The notes beneath the pieces are model-generated. The model was not told the DNA's origin. It saw nothing but the letters and a program-made list of their open reading frames with translations, and did no database searches. DNA of 6,744 nucleotides, taken from contig JAAZFW010000003.1 of the NCBI GenBank assembly GCA_012511525.1, forward strand, positions 1-6,744, read 5' to 3'. The stretch's first letter is position 1; each line of letters begins with the position of its first letter. Source of the stretch: Clostridiaceae bacterium. Lineage in GTDB: Bacteria; Bacillota; Clostridia; Saccharofermentanales; UBA5734. Made by a program: the position numbers and the translations under genes. Of this stretch, positions 1 through 6,547 are shown piece after piece.

Positions 1-114
1 GTATTCGCGATCAGGTTCAAGCGTCACGCGGATGGCCAGACAACCGAACGGTGACCGTGCGTTGCCGGCGATGCAGGGCAGCGGCGACTGCTGTTTGACC
101 TGTGTCTGGTGCAA
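1..114 (-). CDS. Unidentified protein, N-terminal part; runs off the left edge
   Basis: This is the only one of the three minus-strand frames that stays open from the SHOCT-like gene to the window edge; the other two hit TGA within about 40 codons. The visible peptide contains NARSPFGCLAIRVTLEP, which looks like folded-protein sequence, but I do not recognise the family. The start is a problem. The strong AGGAGG at 144..139 points at ATG 132..130, which is followed directly by TAA in this same frame. The first later start codon is TTG at 114..112, about 24 bases from that Shine-Dalgarno and with only a weak AGG nearby, so I use it provisionally. The alternatives are a nonsense mutation or sequence error at codon 2, or translation by re-initiation after the start-stop. 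The gene follows the DUF2089 and SHOCT-like genes on the same strand and is probably part of their operon. Confidence 0.35.
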   Translation of the reverse strand, partial: MHQTQVKQQSPLPCIAGNARSPFGCLAIRVTLEPDREY

Positions 115-126
115 CAGGATTGCCTG

Positions 127-144
127 TTACATAAAGAGCCTCCT
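127..144 (-). promoter_or_regulatory. Shine-Dalgarno with a start-stop (ATG-TAA) minimal ORF
   Basis: On the minus strand AGGAGG (144..139), a 6-base spacer CTCTTT and ATG (132..130) form an excellent initiation site, but the next codon is TAA (129..127). This is seen directly. A start-stop of this kind can stall or recycle ribosomes and control the frame behind it, or it can simply mark a gene broken at codon 2. The downstream frame remains open to the window edge, which fits either reading. Confidence 0.5.
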
Positions 145-153
145 AAAATCGTC

Positions 154-167
154 GCCCCCTCAGGGGC
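154..167 (-). other. Small GC hairpin just after the SHOCT-like gene
   Basis: On the minus strand GCCCC, the loop TGAG and GGGGC can form a 5-bp stem that begins directly after the SHOCT-like stop codon (170..168). TTTT follows about 6 bases later, just before the AGGAGG of the next reading frame. The stem is short and the T-run is detached, so it is a poor intrinsic terminator. It could dampen read-through or separate translation of the two genes. Confidence 0.3.
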
Positions 168-557
168 TCACTCCAGCAAGATGAGAATCCTCTCGCCGCT
201 GGGTTTAGCTATGTTGACAATTTCGCCCGTTGTGCCGTCCTCGAGCATCTGGTCGACCGTCGTCGTGAGCTGGTCCCAGTCCAGATTGCTCAAGGTCTCC
301 TTGTTTTTCCCCGAGGCACTGGCGAAATGCTTGCCGATATCCAGGCCTGACCTTAGCAGTCCGACCGGAAGCTTGACATTGACCTTCTCCCCGCTGGCTG
401 ACATCAGCAGGACGCGCAGCGTGCGCCGGGTCTGCTGCCGGGGCTTTTCCGGCTGTTCGTCTTCGATTCCCATCGCTTCAATCAGCTCCGCGGCCTGGGC
501 GGCGGTGATGCGATCCTGTTCGATCAGGTCCAGGATCTTGCGCAGTTCCTCTTTCAT
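168..557 (-). CDS. SHOCT-like domain protein (YvlB/LiaX N-terminal type)
   Basis: A 129-residue soluble protein with no signal peptide or membrane segment. Residues about 3-29 form a short two-helix SHOCT-like module (ILDLIEQDRITAAQAAELI at 8-26). A charged, proline- and glutamine-rich linker follows (about 32-45), then a compact domain with predicted strands that contains LRVLLMSASGEKVNVKLPV (47-65) and a more polar C-terminal half. Modules of this type occur at the N-terminus of YvlB/LiaX-like proteins and at the C-terminus of DUF2089 proteins, and are thought to mediate oligomerisation. No enzymatic motif is visible. The ATG overlaps the stop of the DUF2089 gene by one base (TGATG), with GGAGG about 10 bases upstream, so translation is probably coupled. 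The domain call is fairly secure; the function is unknown, and a role with its DUF2089 neighbour in regulation or envelope stress is inference. Confidence 0.85.
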   Translation of the reverse strand: MKEELRKILDLIEQDRITAAQAAELIEAMGIEDEQPEKPRQQTRRTLRVLLMSASGEKVNVKLPVGLLRSGLDIGKHFASASGKNKETLSNLDWDQLTTTVDQMLEDGTTGEIVNIAKPSGERILILLE

Positions 558-931
558 CAGGTTTCATCCTCCCTCAGCATTTGCAGGGCCTGCTCGTGTG
601 TCAAATCGCCCCGCGTCAGTTTCTCCAGGATCTCGAGCCGCTTGTCGCGGCTGCTTTCCTTCTCATAGCCCAAGGCCGCCAGCAACTCGTCAAGACGGTT
701 GCGCGCCGTGGGATACGCGATGCCAAGCTGACTGCCCAGTTCCTTGAGGCTGCCGCGGCTGCGTAAAAACAGCTCGCAGAACTGCAGTTGCTCAGCAGTC
801 AGCAGCATAAAGCGCGACAGGGCATATTGCCCTTCGACGGCGGTCCGGCAAGCCGGGCATCGCAGCGACTCGACAACCAGGGCATTCCCGCACGCCGGGC
901 AGCGGCTGGGCATTTTCTGATAAGTGGCCAT
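557..931 (-). CDS. DUF2089 family protein: zinc ribbon plus HTH, putative regulator
   Basis: A 124-residue protein. Residues 11-28 hold two CPAC knuckles (C11, C14, C25, C28), a typical zinc ribbon. Residues about 44-89 form a sigma-region-4-like helix-turn-helix, LTAEQLQFCELFLRSRGSLK followed by a recognition-helix segment around IAYPTARNRLDELL. Residues about 98-121 form a short helical SHOCT-like tail. This order matches the DUF2089 family, whose members are presumed DNA-binding regulators without a well-defined target. The start is ATG 931..929 because AGGAGG (945..940) sits 8 bases upstream; a GTG at 940..938 would add three residues but lies inside that Shine-Dalgarno. The gene is the first in its operon, under the consensus-like promoter at 989..961, and overlaps the SHOCT-like gene by one base. 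Autoregulation through the repeats over the promoter is plausible but inferred. Confidence 0.88.
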   Translation of the reverse strand: MATYQKMPSRCPACGNALVVESLRCPACRTAVEGQYALSRFMLLTAEQLQFCELFLRSRGSLKELGSQLGIAYPTARNRLDELLAALGYEKESSRDKRLEILEKLTRGDLTHEQALQMLREDET

Positions 932-960
932 CGCTCGCACCTCCTTTGTTTGCTGGCTTC

Positions 961-989
961 AGTATAAACCCATTTTTTAACATTGTCAA
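961..989 (-). promoter_or_regulatory. Strong SigA-type promoter of the DUF2089 operon
   Basis: On the minus strand the -35 box is TTGACA (989..984, six of six matches), the spacer is exactly 17 bp (983..967), and the -10 box is TATACT (966..961). Transcription would start near 954-955, leaving a leader of about 23 bases with AGGAGG at 945..940. AT-rich sequence upstream (990-1060) could act as an UP element. This is the best promoter in the window. Confidence 0.85.
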
Positions 990-1025
990 TATATATTTCA
1001 ATATTATTTATTATAACTTCAATAT
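986..1025 (-). repeat. Three direct repeats of ATATTGA over the DUF2089 promoter
   Basis: On the minus strand the heptamer ATATTGA occurs at 1025..1019, 1004..998 and 992..986. The start-to-start distances of 21 and 12 bases are close to two turns and one turn of the helix. The last copy overlaps the -35 box. The arrangement suits a multi-site operator bound on one DNA face, perhaps by the DUF2089 protein itself. Because the stretch is AT-rich, chance repetition cannot be excluded. Confidence 0.4.
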
Positions 1026-1086
1026 AATTCTTTTATTTCTAACATTATGTAATTTACCCTTTATCATTTCTTTCACCCACCTGACG

Positions 1087-1096
1087 GTCCGCGGAC
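1087..1096. other. Perfect 10-bp palindrome GTCCGCGGAC in the divergent region
   Basis: GTCCGCGGAC equals its own reverse complement and lies at the boundary between the AT-rich half and the rightward promoter half of the intergenic region, about 28 bp upstream of the proposed -35 box for the reductase. The neighbouring ACGCATGACGCGT (1095-1107) adds a second small dyad, ACGC/GCGT. It is a candidate operator only; nothing links it to a known regulator. Confidence 0.25.
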
Positions 1097-1123
1097 GCAT
1101 GACGCGTTGTGTGACAAAACGAC

Positions 1124-1152
1124 ACGACAATTCTGCCTTTTTGACGTATGAT
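1124..1152 (+). promoter_or_regulatory. Candidate promoter of the reductase-helicase operon
   Basis: The -10 box is TATGAT (1147-1152, five of six matches) and the -35 box is ACGACA (1124-1129, four of six), separated by 17 bp. Transcription would begin near 1159-1160, giving a leader of about 42 bases that includes the AGGGAGG ribosome binding site at 1186-1192. It is clearly weaker than the divergent leftward promoter. Confidence 0.45.
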
Positions 1153-1201
1153 ATAAGAAGAAGGTTCGCATGTTTATGTTTTGCTAGGGAGGTATACCTG
1201 T

Positions 1202-2065
1202 ATGTTGCAACGGCCTTATGGAAAAACGAAAGAAATGCTCTCCGTGATCGGCTTTGCCGGAATCATCGTCATGAACGAGACCCAATCGGACGCCAACCGT
1301 TTCGTCGCCGAGGCCCTCGACCAGGACATCAACTACTTCGATGTCGCGCCGTCCTACGGCGATGCCCAGGACAAGCTCGGACCGGCTCTGGCCGGCCATC
1401 GCCAGGATGTCTTTTTAGCCTGCAAAACGGAAAAACGCACCCGCAAGGAAGCCGAGGAAGCGCTCAACCATTCGCTGAAAACACTGCAAACCGACTATTT
1501 CGACCTTTACCAGCTGCACAGCATGACAACCGAAGCGGATGTCGCCCAGGCGTTCGGCCCGAACGGCGTCATGGAAACGGTTGTCAAGGCCCAACAGGAA
1601 GGCAAAATCCGTCACGTCGGGTTTTCTGCCCATTCGGATTATGCCGCCCAGGCATGCCTGGACCGCTTCCCGTTCGAATCGGTCCTGTTCCCGCTCAACT
1701 GGATGACTTACCTGCGCGAAGGCTTCGGCAAACCCTTGGTTGAACGGGCCCAAAAGGACGGCCTGACGCTCCTGGCCCTGAAAGCCCTGGCCCGCTGCGC
1801 CTGGCCTGAAGGCATGACCCGCGAGGCCCGCCCCTATCCGAAAACCTGGTATCAGCCGCTCGATGATCCGGACCGGGCCGACCTGGCGCTGCGTTTCACC
1901 TTGTCGCTGCCCGTAACCGCCGCGGTGACCCCGGGTGACATCCGCATGTTCCGCCTGGCCACGCAGCTGATCGGCGCCTACCGCCCGATCACGCCGGACG
2001 AGGTCGAACTCCTGAAGACCTGGGACGAGGATCGCCAGCCGATTTTCACCTCACCCAAAGCCTGA
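1202..2065 (+). CDS. Aldo/keto reductase family oxidoreductase
   Basis: A 287-residue TIM-barrel NAD(P)H-dependent oxidoreductase that would reduce an aldehyde, ketone or sugar-like substrate in the cytoplasm. The family's catalytic tetrad is visible: D47 (in NYFDVAPSYGD), Y52, K75 (in LACKTEKR) and H106 (in YQLHSM). Later barrel elements include KIRHVGFSAH, a strand ending in PLNWM, and LLALKALARCAWPEG; the C-terminal PVTAAVTPGDIRMFRLA is the usual cofactor-phosphate region. It lacks the ferredoxin-like 4Fe-4S tail of some related reductases. The start is ATG at 1202, 9 bases after AGGGAGG; an upstream in-frame TTG at 1181 lies before the Shine-Dalgarno and is rejected. The helicase gene begins 28 bp downstream, so the two are probably cotranscribed. 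The family assignment is secure; the substrate cannot be predicted. Confidence 0.93.
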   Translation: MLQRPYGKTKEMLSVIGFAGIIVMNETQSDANRFVAEALDQDINYFDVAPSYGDAQDKLGPALAGHRQDVFLACKTEKRTRKEAEEALNHSLKTLQTDYFDLYQLHSMTTEADVAQAFGPNGVMETVVKAQQEGKIRHVGFSAHSDYAAQACLDRFPFESVLFPLNWMTYLREGFGKPLVERAQKDGLTLLALKALARCAWPEGMTREARPYPKTWYQPLDDPDRADLALRFTLSLPVTAAVTPGDIRMFRLATQLIGAYRPITPDEVELLKTWDEDRQPIFTSPKA

Positions 2066-2093
2066 CACAACCGATTGATAAGAAAGGATCTTC

Positions 2094-3212
2094 ATGACGC
2101 AAAGCAAATCATTTGACGTCCTGCAGCTGTCAGAGAAAACCCTGCAGGCCGTCCGAGATATGGGCTTTACCGAGCCCACGTCGATCCAGGAGCAAACCAT
2201 CCCGCCGATGATGGCCTGGCGCGATGTCATCGCCAAGGCGCCGACCGGCACAGGCAAGACCTGCGCCTTCGGCATCCCGATCATCGAACATCTGGAAGAT
2301 GGCCGGCACGGCATCCAGGCGCTCATCCTCAGCCCGACGCGCGAGCTAGCCATCCAGATCAGCGAAGACATCGAGCAATTGGCCAGCTCGCGGCCCGAGG
2401 TCAAGGTCGTTACGCTTTACGGCGGCCAGCCGCTCAACCGCCAGGTCGCGCAGCTGCGCGAAAAACCGCAGATCGTGGTCGCCACGCCGGGGCGTCTGCT
2501 CGATCATCTGCAGCGGCGCAACCTGACGCTCAGCGACGTTCACACCGTCATTTTGGATGAAGCCGACCGCATGCTGGACATGGGCTTTATCCACGATGTG
2601 CGCCGGATCCTGGACCGGATGCCCAAAGTCTGGCAGATCGCCATGTTCTCAGCGACCTTGTCCCGCTCTGTCATGGACATCTCCTGGATTTACCAGCGCG
2701 ATGTCGTCGAGCTGATGGTCGAATCCAGCCTTGAGGACAAGCCGCCGATCACGCAGTACGCGATCGAGGCCAGCGGCCAGGCGCGCGCGCAGGCGATCGT
2801 GGACCTGATGGAAAAGAAAGCCTACAAGAAGGTGCTCGTTTTCTGCAACACCAAGCAGAACGTGCGCAGCGTCACGCAATTGCTGAAAAAACTCGGCAGC
2901 AAGGCCGACTGCCTGCACGGCGATCTGCGCCAGTCGCAGCGCGAGCAGGTGATCGGCCAGTTCCGAGAAGGCCGCCTGCCGGTTCTGGTCGCGACGGATG
3001 TCGCCTCCCGGGGACTGGACATCGACGAGGTCGACGCCGTCTTCAACTACGATATCCCGGAGGAGAACGAGCATTACATCCACCGCATCGGCCGAACCGG
3101 CCGAGCCCGGCGCGACGGCGTGTCCTTCACCTTCACGAACAAGTTGAACCGCGGCCGGCTGGATGAGCTGGCCCGGCTGACACGATCTGAAATTCACGAA
3201 ATGACGCTCTGA
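2094..3212 (+). CDS. DEAD-box ATP-dependent RNA helicase
   Basis: A 372-residue core helicase that unwinds RNA duplexes with ATP, typically in ribosome assembly, mRNA turnover or cold adaptation. All motifs are present in order: the Q motif (F7 to Q32), motif I APTGTGKT (49-56), Ia PTRELA (81-86), Ib TPGR (131-134), II DEAD (155-158), III SAT (186-188), IV VLVFCNT (247-253), V ATDVASRGLDI (300-310) and VI HRIGRTGRA (330-338). Motif I has proline in place of the usual glutamine (AQTGTGKT). The protein ends soon after motif VI, without the basic or RNA-binding C-terminal extension of CshA/DbpA-type helicases, so it is a minimal RhlE/CshA-like enzyme and I give no symbol. The start ATG has AAAGGA (2083-2088) 5 bases upstream. 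It follows the aldo/keto reductase in a likely operon and ends 7 bp from the convergent glmS stop. Confidence 0.95.
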   Translation: MTQSKSFDVLQLSEKTLQAVRDMGFTEPTSIQEQTIPPMMAWRDVIAKAPTGTGKTCAFGIPIIEHLEDGRHGIQALILSPTRELAIQISEDIEQLASSRPEVKVVTLYGGQPLNRQVAQLREKPQIVVATPGRLLDHLQRRNLTLSDVHTVILDEADRMLDMGFIHDVRRILDRMPKVWQIAMFSATLSRSVMDISWIYQRDVVELMVESSLEDKPPITQYAIEASGQARAQAIVDLMEKKAYKKVLVFCNTKQNVRSVTQLLKKLGSKADCLHGDLRQSQREQVIGQFREGRLPVLVATDVASRGLDIDEVDAVFNYDIPEENEHYIHRIGRTGRARRDGVSFTFTNKLNRGRLDELARLTRSEIHEMTL

Positions 3213-3219
3213 GCCCTGC

Positions 3220-5052
3220 CTACTCCACGGTCACGCTCTTGGCCAGGTTACGCGGTTTGTCGACATCCAGGCCCTTGTTGAGCGACATGTAATAAGCAAG
3301 CAGTTGGGTCGGCGTGACGGCGACCACCGGGGCGAGCCGCGCCGGCACGTCGGGCAGCATGAACACCGCGTCGCAGACGTCCGCCGCCCGCTGGCAGGAC
3401 GGTGTTAGGATGCCCAGAATCAGGGCGCCGCGGGCCTTGACTTCGCGGATGTTGCTGATCATCTTGTCGACCAATGCCGGTTGGGTCAGCGGGCAGACGA
3501 CCAGCGTGCCCGGTTCGATCAGGGCAATCGTCCCGTGCTTCAGCTCACCGCCGGGATAGGCCTCCGAGTGGATGTAGGATATCTCCTTAAGTTTCAACGA
3601 CGCTTCCATGGCCAGGGCGTAATCCAGCCCGCGGCCCATGAAGAAGATGCTGTGGGCGTTGAAGTGGGATGCCGCGAACCGCTGGATCTCGTCCTGGCTG
3701 GCCAGGACAGCGTCGAGCATGGCCGGCAAAGCCAAAAGAGACTCGATCTGCTCCCTCACCTGATTGTCCGACATCCGGTTGAGGCGGCGCGCCAGGTCAA
3801 ACGCCACCAGGTACATCGCCGCCAGCTGCGTGCTGTAAGCCTTGGTTGAGGCGACGGCGATCTCCGGGCCGGCCGCCGTGTACAGCACGGTGTCGGCCTC
3901 GCGGGCGATCGAGCTGCCGACGACGTTGACCACGGCCAGGATGTGGCCGCCGCGGCGCCTGGCTTCGCGCATCGCCGCCAGCGTGTCGAGGGTTTCTCCG
4001 GACTGGCTGATGATGATCACCATGGTCTCTTCATCCAGGATCGGGTCGTGGTAGCGGAACTCGGAGGCGATGTCGACCACGACCGGAACACGGCAAAGCT
4101 GTTCGATGACCGTTTTCGCGACCATTCCGGCGTGATAGGCGGTGCCGCAAGCGACAATGCAGACCTGGCGCAGCGCCCGTGGCCAGTCGATTGCGGGCAG
4201 CTCGAGCGTTCCCCGGCGGATATGGCGGGTCAGGGTATCCCGAACAGCGCGCGGCTCTTCGAAAATCTCCTTCATCATGAAATGTTCAAAACCATTCTTT
4301 TCGGCAGCGGCGCTGTCCCATTGCACCTCGAGCGGCTCACGGCAGACCGGACGCCCCAGCGCGTCGAAAAGCCGCACCTGATTTTTCTCGATAACGGCAA
4401 TCTCGCGGTCTTCCATGATCAGGACGCGCCGCGTCTGGCCCAGCAGCGCCGGAATGTCTGAGGCGATAAAATGGCCGTCCTCGCCCAGTCCAATGACCAG
4501 CGGGCTGTCCTTGCGCGCCGCGATAAACCGGTCCGGATCGTCGGCGCACAAGACACCGAGCGCGTACGAGCCCTCCAGTTCGGCCAGCGTCTGGCGCACG
4601 GCCGCCATCAGGTCACCCGCGCAGTCGCGTGCATAGTGCAGATCGACCAGGTGCGCCACCACTTCGGTGTCCGTTTCGGAATGGAAGCAACAGCCCTGGG
4701 CACACAAGTAGCGTTTCAATTCGATGTAGTTCTCGATGATGCCGTTGTGCACGACCGCCACGCGTCCGTTGGCCGAAAGATGCGGGTGGGAGTTTTCGTC
4801 GCTGGGCGCGCCGTGGGTCGCCCAGCGGGTGTGCCCGATACCTGCCCGAATCGGCATATCGCCCAGGTCCGCTTCAGAAAGAGCCTGTTCCAACTGGGCC
4901 AGCCGGCCTTTCTTCTTGCAGATCCGGATCCGATCCCCCTGCATGAAAGCCACGCCGGCTGAATCGTATCCGCGGTATTCGAGCCGCGACAAGCCGTCCA
5001 GCAGCACAGGCAAAACAGGCCGGCTGCCGATGTACCCGACGATGCCACACAT
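3220..5052 (-). CDS. glmS: Glutamine--fructose-6-phosphate aminotransferase (isomerizing)
   Basis: A 610-residue full-length GlmS, the enzyme that makes glucosamine-6-phosphate from fructose-6-phosphate and glutamine, the first committed step to UDP-GlcNAc and the cell wall. The N-terminal class II glutaminase domain (about 2-220) has the nucleophile C2 exposed after Met removal, RGYDSAG (27-33), GHTRWATHG (73-81), HNG (102-104) and D128. Two SIS domains follow, with ACGTAYHAG (300-308), SQSGET (348-353), the catalytic-region H506 (in ELKHGTIALIE), and the C-terminal PRNLAKSVTVE, whose lysine K605 corresponds to the sugar-binding lysine of E. coli GlmS. The start ATG has AGGAGG (5066..5061) 8 bases upstream. 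It lies 17 bp after glmM, so the two are one operon; this gap cannot hold the glmS ribozyme that controls glmS in many Firmicutes. Nothing in the sequence looks damaged. Confidence 0.98.
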   Translation of the reverse strand: MCGIVGYIGSRPVLPVLLDGLSRLEYRGYDSAGVAFMQGDRIRICKKKGRLAQLEQALSEADLGDMPIRAGIGHTRWATHGAPSDENSHPHLSANGRVAVVHNGIIENYIELKRYLCAQGCCFHSETDTEVVAHLVDLHYARDCAGDLMAAVRQTLAELEGSYALGVLCADDPDRFIAARKDSPLVIGLGEDGHFIASDIPALLGQTRRVLIMEDREIAVIEKNQVRLFDALGRPVCREPLEVQWDSAAAEKNGFEHFMMKEIFEEPRAVRDTLTRHIRRGTLELPAIDWPRALRQVCIVACGTAYHAGMVAKTVIEQLCRVPVVVDIASEFRYHDPILDEETMVIIISQSGETLDTLAAMREARRRGGHILAVVNVVGSSIAREADTVLYTAAGPEIAVASTKAYSTQLAAMYLVAFDLARRLNRMSDNQVREQIESLLALPAMLDAVLASQDEIQRFAASHFNAHSIFFMGRGLDYALAMEASLKLKEISYIHSEAYPGGELKHGTIALIEPGTLVVCPLTQPALVDKMISNIREVKARGALILGILTPSCQRAADVCDAVFMLPDVPARLAPVVAVTPTQLLAYYMSLNKGLDVDKPRNLAKSVTVE

Positions 5053-5069
5053 GGTATTGTCCTCCTGAT

Positions 5070-6425
5070 TCAGGCGCCGAAGCGGCTCGTGATCATCAAG
5101 GTCAGTTCATCGGCCAACTGGCCGATCCTTTCGGGATCCTCGCCTTCCAGCATGACCCGGATGATTGGCTCGGTTCCCGAAGCACGGACAAGGACCCGGC
5201 CGCGGCCGGCCAGTTCCTGCTCGATGGCTCCGATGCGGCTGCAGATGGCCTCGTCCTTGAGAGCGGCCTGCTTATTGCCGTTGGGGATGCGGGCGCTGCG
5301 CTGGACTTGGGGCAGGACGCGCATCACGCGCCGGGCTTCGCTCAGTTTCTGCCCGCTGTCGCAGATCGCGCGCAGAAGGCGCAGGGCGCTGAGCAGACCA
5401 TCGCCGGTCGTCGCGTGTTCCAGCAGGATGATGTGTCCGGACTGCTCGCCCCCGATGGTATAACCGTGCTGGAGCATTTCCTCCAGCACATAGCGGTCTC
5501 CGACCTTGGTTTTGACCATCTGGATGCCGTTGCTGCGAGCCATCAGGTCCAACCCCAGGTTGCTCATCACCGTAACCACGAGGGTATCGTCTTTCAGCGT
5601 GCCCTTCAGCTTCATATCACGAGCGATGATGGCCATCGCGACATCGCCGTCGATGACCTCGCCATGCTCGTCAAGTGCCAGCATCCGGTCGGCGTCGCCG
5701 TCAAAGGCGAGCCCGAGATCGCATGTTTCGCGGCAAACCAGTTCGCGTAATTTCTCCGGATGCAGCGATCCGCAGCCGTCGTTGATGTTGATCCCGTTCG
5801 GTTCGACTCCGATGGCATGAACGTCGGCGCCCAGATCGGCGAACAGGCCGGGCGCGATCGCCGCGCAGGCCCCGTTGGCGCAGTCAATGGCGATCCGAAG
5901 GCCGCTTAAGTCGACCCCCATGCGCCGCTTAAGATGCTCGGCGTAGTCGTGGGCAGCGCTCTTGCGTTCGAGCCGGCGGCCAACCCGGTCGCCGACCGGC
6001 CGCTCGGATGCATCTTCTCGATAGTTGGCGGTCAAGGACTCGATGCGATCCTCGGTCTCGTCAGGAAGCTTGTAGCCGCTTTCACTGAAAAATTTAATAC
6101 CGTTAAACTCGTATGCGTTGTGCGAGGCCGAAATCATGACACCGGCGTCGCATTGGTATTTGCGCGTCAGGTAGGCGATAGCCGGCGTCGGGACAACACC
6201 GGCAACCAGGGCGTCGGCACCCGCCGAACAGATGCCGGCGACCAGGGCGGATTCGAGCATGTCGCAGGAAATACGGGCGTCCTGGCCAACGAGGATCATC
6301 GCTTTATGCTGGCACGCGCCTGCCAGAACCCGGGCTCCCGCCCAGCCCAGCCGAAAAGCCAGATCTGGTGTCAATTCCTGGTTGGCTATGCCGCGGACAC
6401 CGTCCGTTCCGAATAATCGCGTCAT
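5070..6425 (-). CDS. glmM: Phosphoglucosamine mutase
   Basis: A 451-residue cytoplasmic enzyme that converts glucosamine-6-phosphate to glucosamine-1-phosphate for UDP-GlcNAc synthesis. The alpha-D-phosphohexomutase domains are intact: the N-terminal FGTDGVRG (5-12), the phosphoserine loop ISASHNAYEFNGIKFF with S101, the metal loop DGDADR (242-247; D242, D244, D246), the sugar-binding loop GGEQSGH (325-331), and the phosphate-binding RASGTEP (414-420). The loop reads SHNA where many homologues have SHNP. The start ATG has GAGGAA (6437..6432) upstream with good spacing. It sits between cdaR and glmS on the same strand, the usual Firmicute order. GlmM is known to bind and inhibit the diadenylate cyclase CdaA in several Firmicutes, so it may also act here in c-di-AMP control. 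It has its own extended -10 promoter, so its level need not follow that of cdaR. Confidence 0.98.
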   Translation of the reverse strand: MTRLFGTDGVRGIANQELTPDLAFRLGWAGARVLAGACQHKAMILVGQDARISCDMLESALVAGICSAGADALVAGVVPTPAIAYLTRKYQCDAGVMISASHNAYEFNGIKFFSESGYKLPDETEDRIESLTANYREDASERPVGDRVGRRLERKSAAHDYAEHLKRRMGVDLSGLRIAIDCANGACAAIAPGLFADLGADVHAIGVEPNGININDGCGSLHPEKLRELVCRETCDLGLAFDGDADRMLALDEHGEVIDGDVAMAIIARDMKLKGTLKDDTLVVTVMSNLGLDLMARSNGIQMVKTKVGDRYVLEEMLQHGYTIGGEQSGHIILLEHATTGDGLLSALRLLRAICDSGQKLSEARRVMRVLPQVQRSARIPNGNKQAALKDEAICSRIGAIEQELAGRGRVLVRASGTEPIIRVMLEGEDPERIGQLADELTLMITSRFGA

Positions 6426-6457
6426 GGGATATTCCTCATCTTCATTAAGATGGACCC

Positions 6458-6466
6458 ATTATAGCA
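6458..6466 (-). promoter_or_regulatory. Extended -10 promoter of glmM-glmS
   Basis: On the minus strand TGCTATAAT (6466..6458) is a perfect TATAAT box with the TG of an extended -10 element. No good -35 lies at 16-18 bp; TTGAAA at 6492..6487 is 23 bp away, which is too far. The extended -10 would compensate. Transcription would start near 6451-6452, giving a leader of about 26 bases to the glmM ATG, too short for a riboswitch or ribozyme. Confidence 0.7.
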
Positions 6467-6547
6467 TCCGGCATGAGCTTCCTATGTTTCAACTCTGAGC
6501 TTACTTTTATGACAAAAATATTTCTCTTATATTACGAACTCATTACG

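Noticed and set aside
109..747. Plus-strand 212-codon frame opposite the DUF2089/SHOCT genes
   Set aside because: It is serine/arginine/proline-rich antisense of two well-supported genes, without a ribosome binding site or recognisable domain.
792..1001. Minus-strand 69-codon frame starting upstream of the DUF2089 gene
   Set aside because: Its start lies upstream of the operon promoter, so the operon transcript would not carry it, and the rest is an out-of-frame reading of the DUF2089 gene.
986..1070. Transfer-derived or mobile DNA because of the sharp AT-rich stretch
   Set aside because: The AT-richness is confined to a divergent promoter region, with no inverted terminal repeats, target duplications or transposase; it is explained by promoter function.
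946..1743. Plus-strand 265-codon frame across the intergenic region and the reductase
   Set aside because: Its first part translates the AT-rich promoter DNA into low-complexity residues and its second part is an out-of-frame shadow of the aldo/keto reductase.
5053..5069. glmS ribozyme or riboswitch between glmM and glmS
   Set aside because: The gap is 17 bases and contains only the ribosome binding site; the ribozyme needs well over 100 bases.
6510..6547. Intrinsic terminator after cdaR
   Set aside because: The minus strand holds AATAT...ATATT followed by T residues, but a 5-bp all-AT stem is too weak to call; read-through into glmM is likely.
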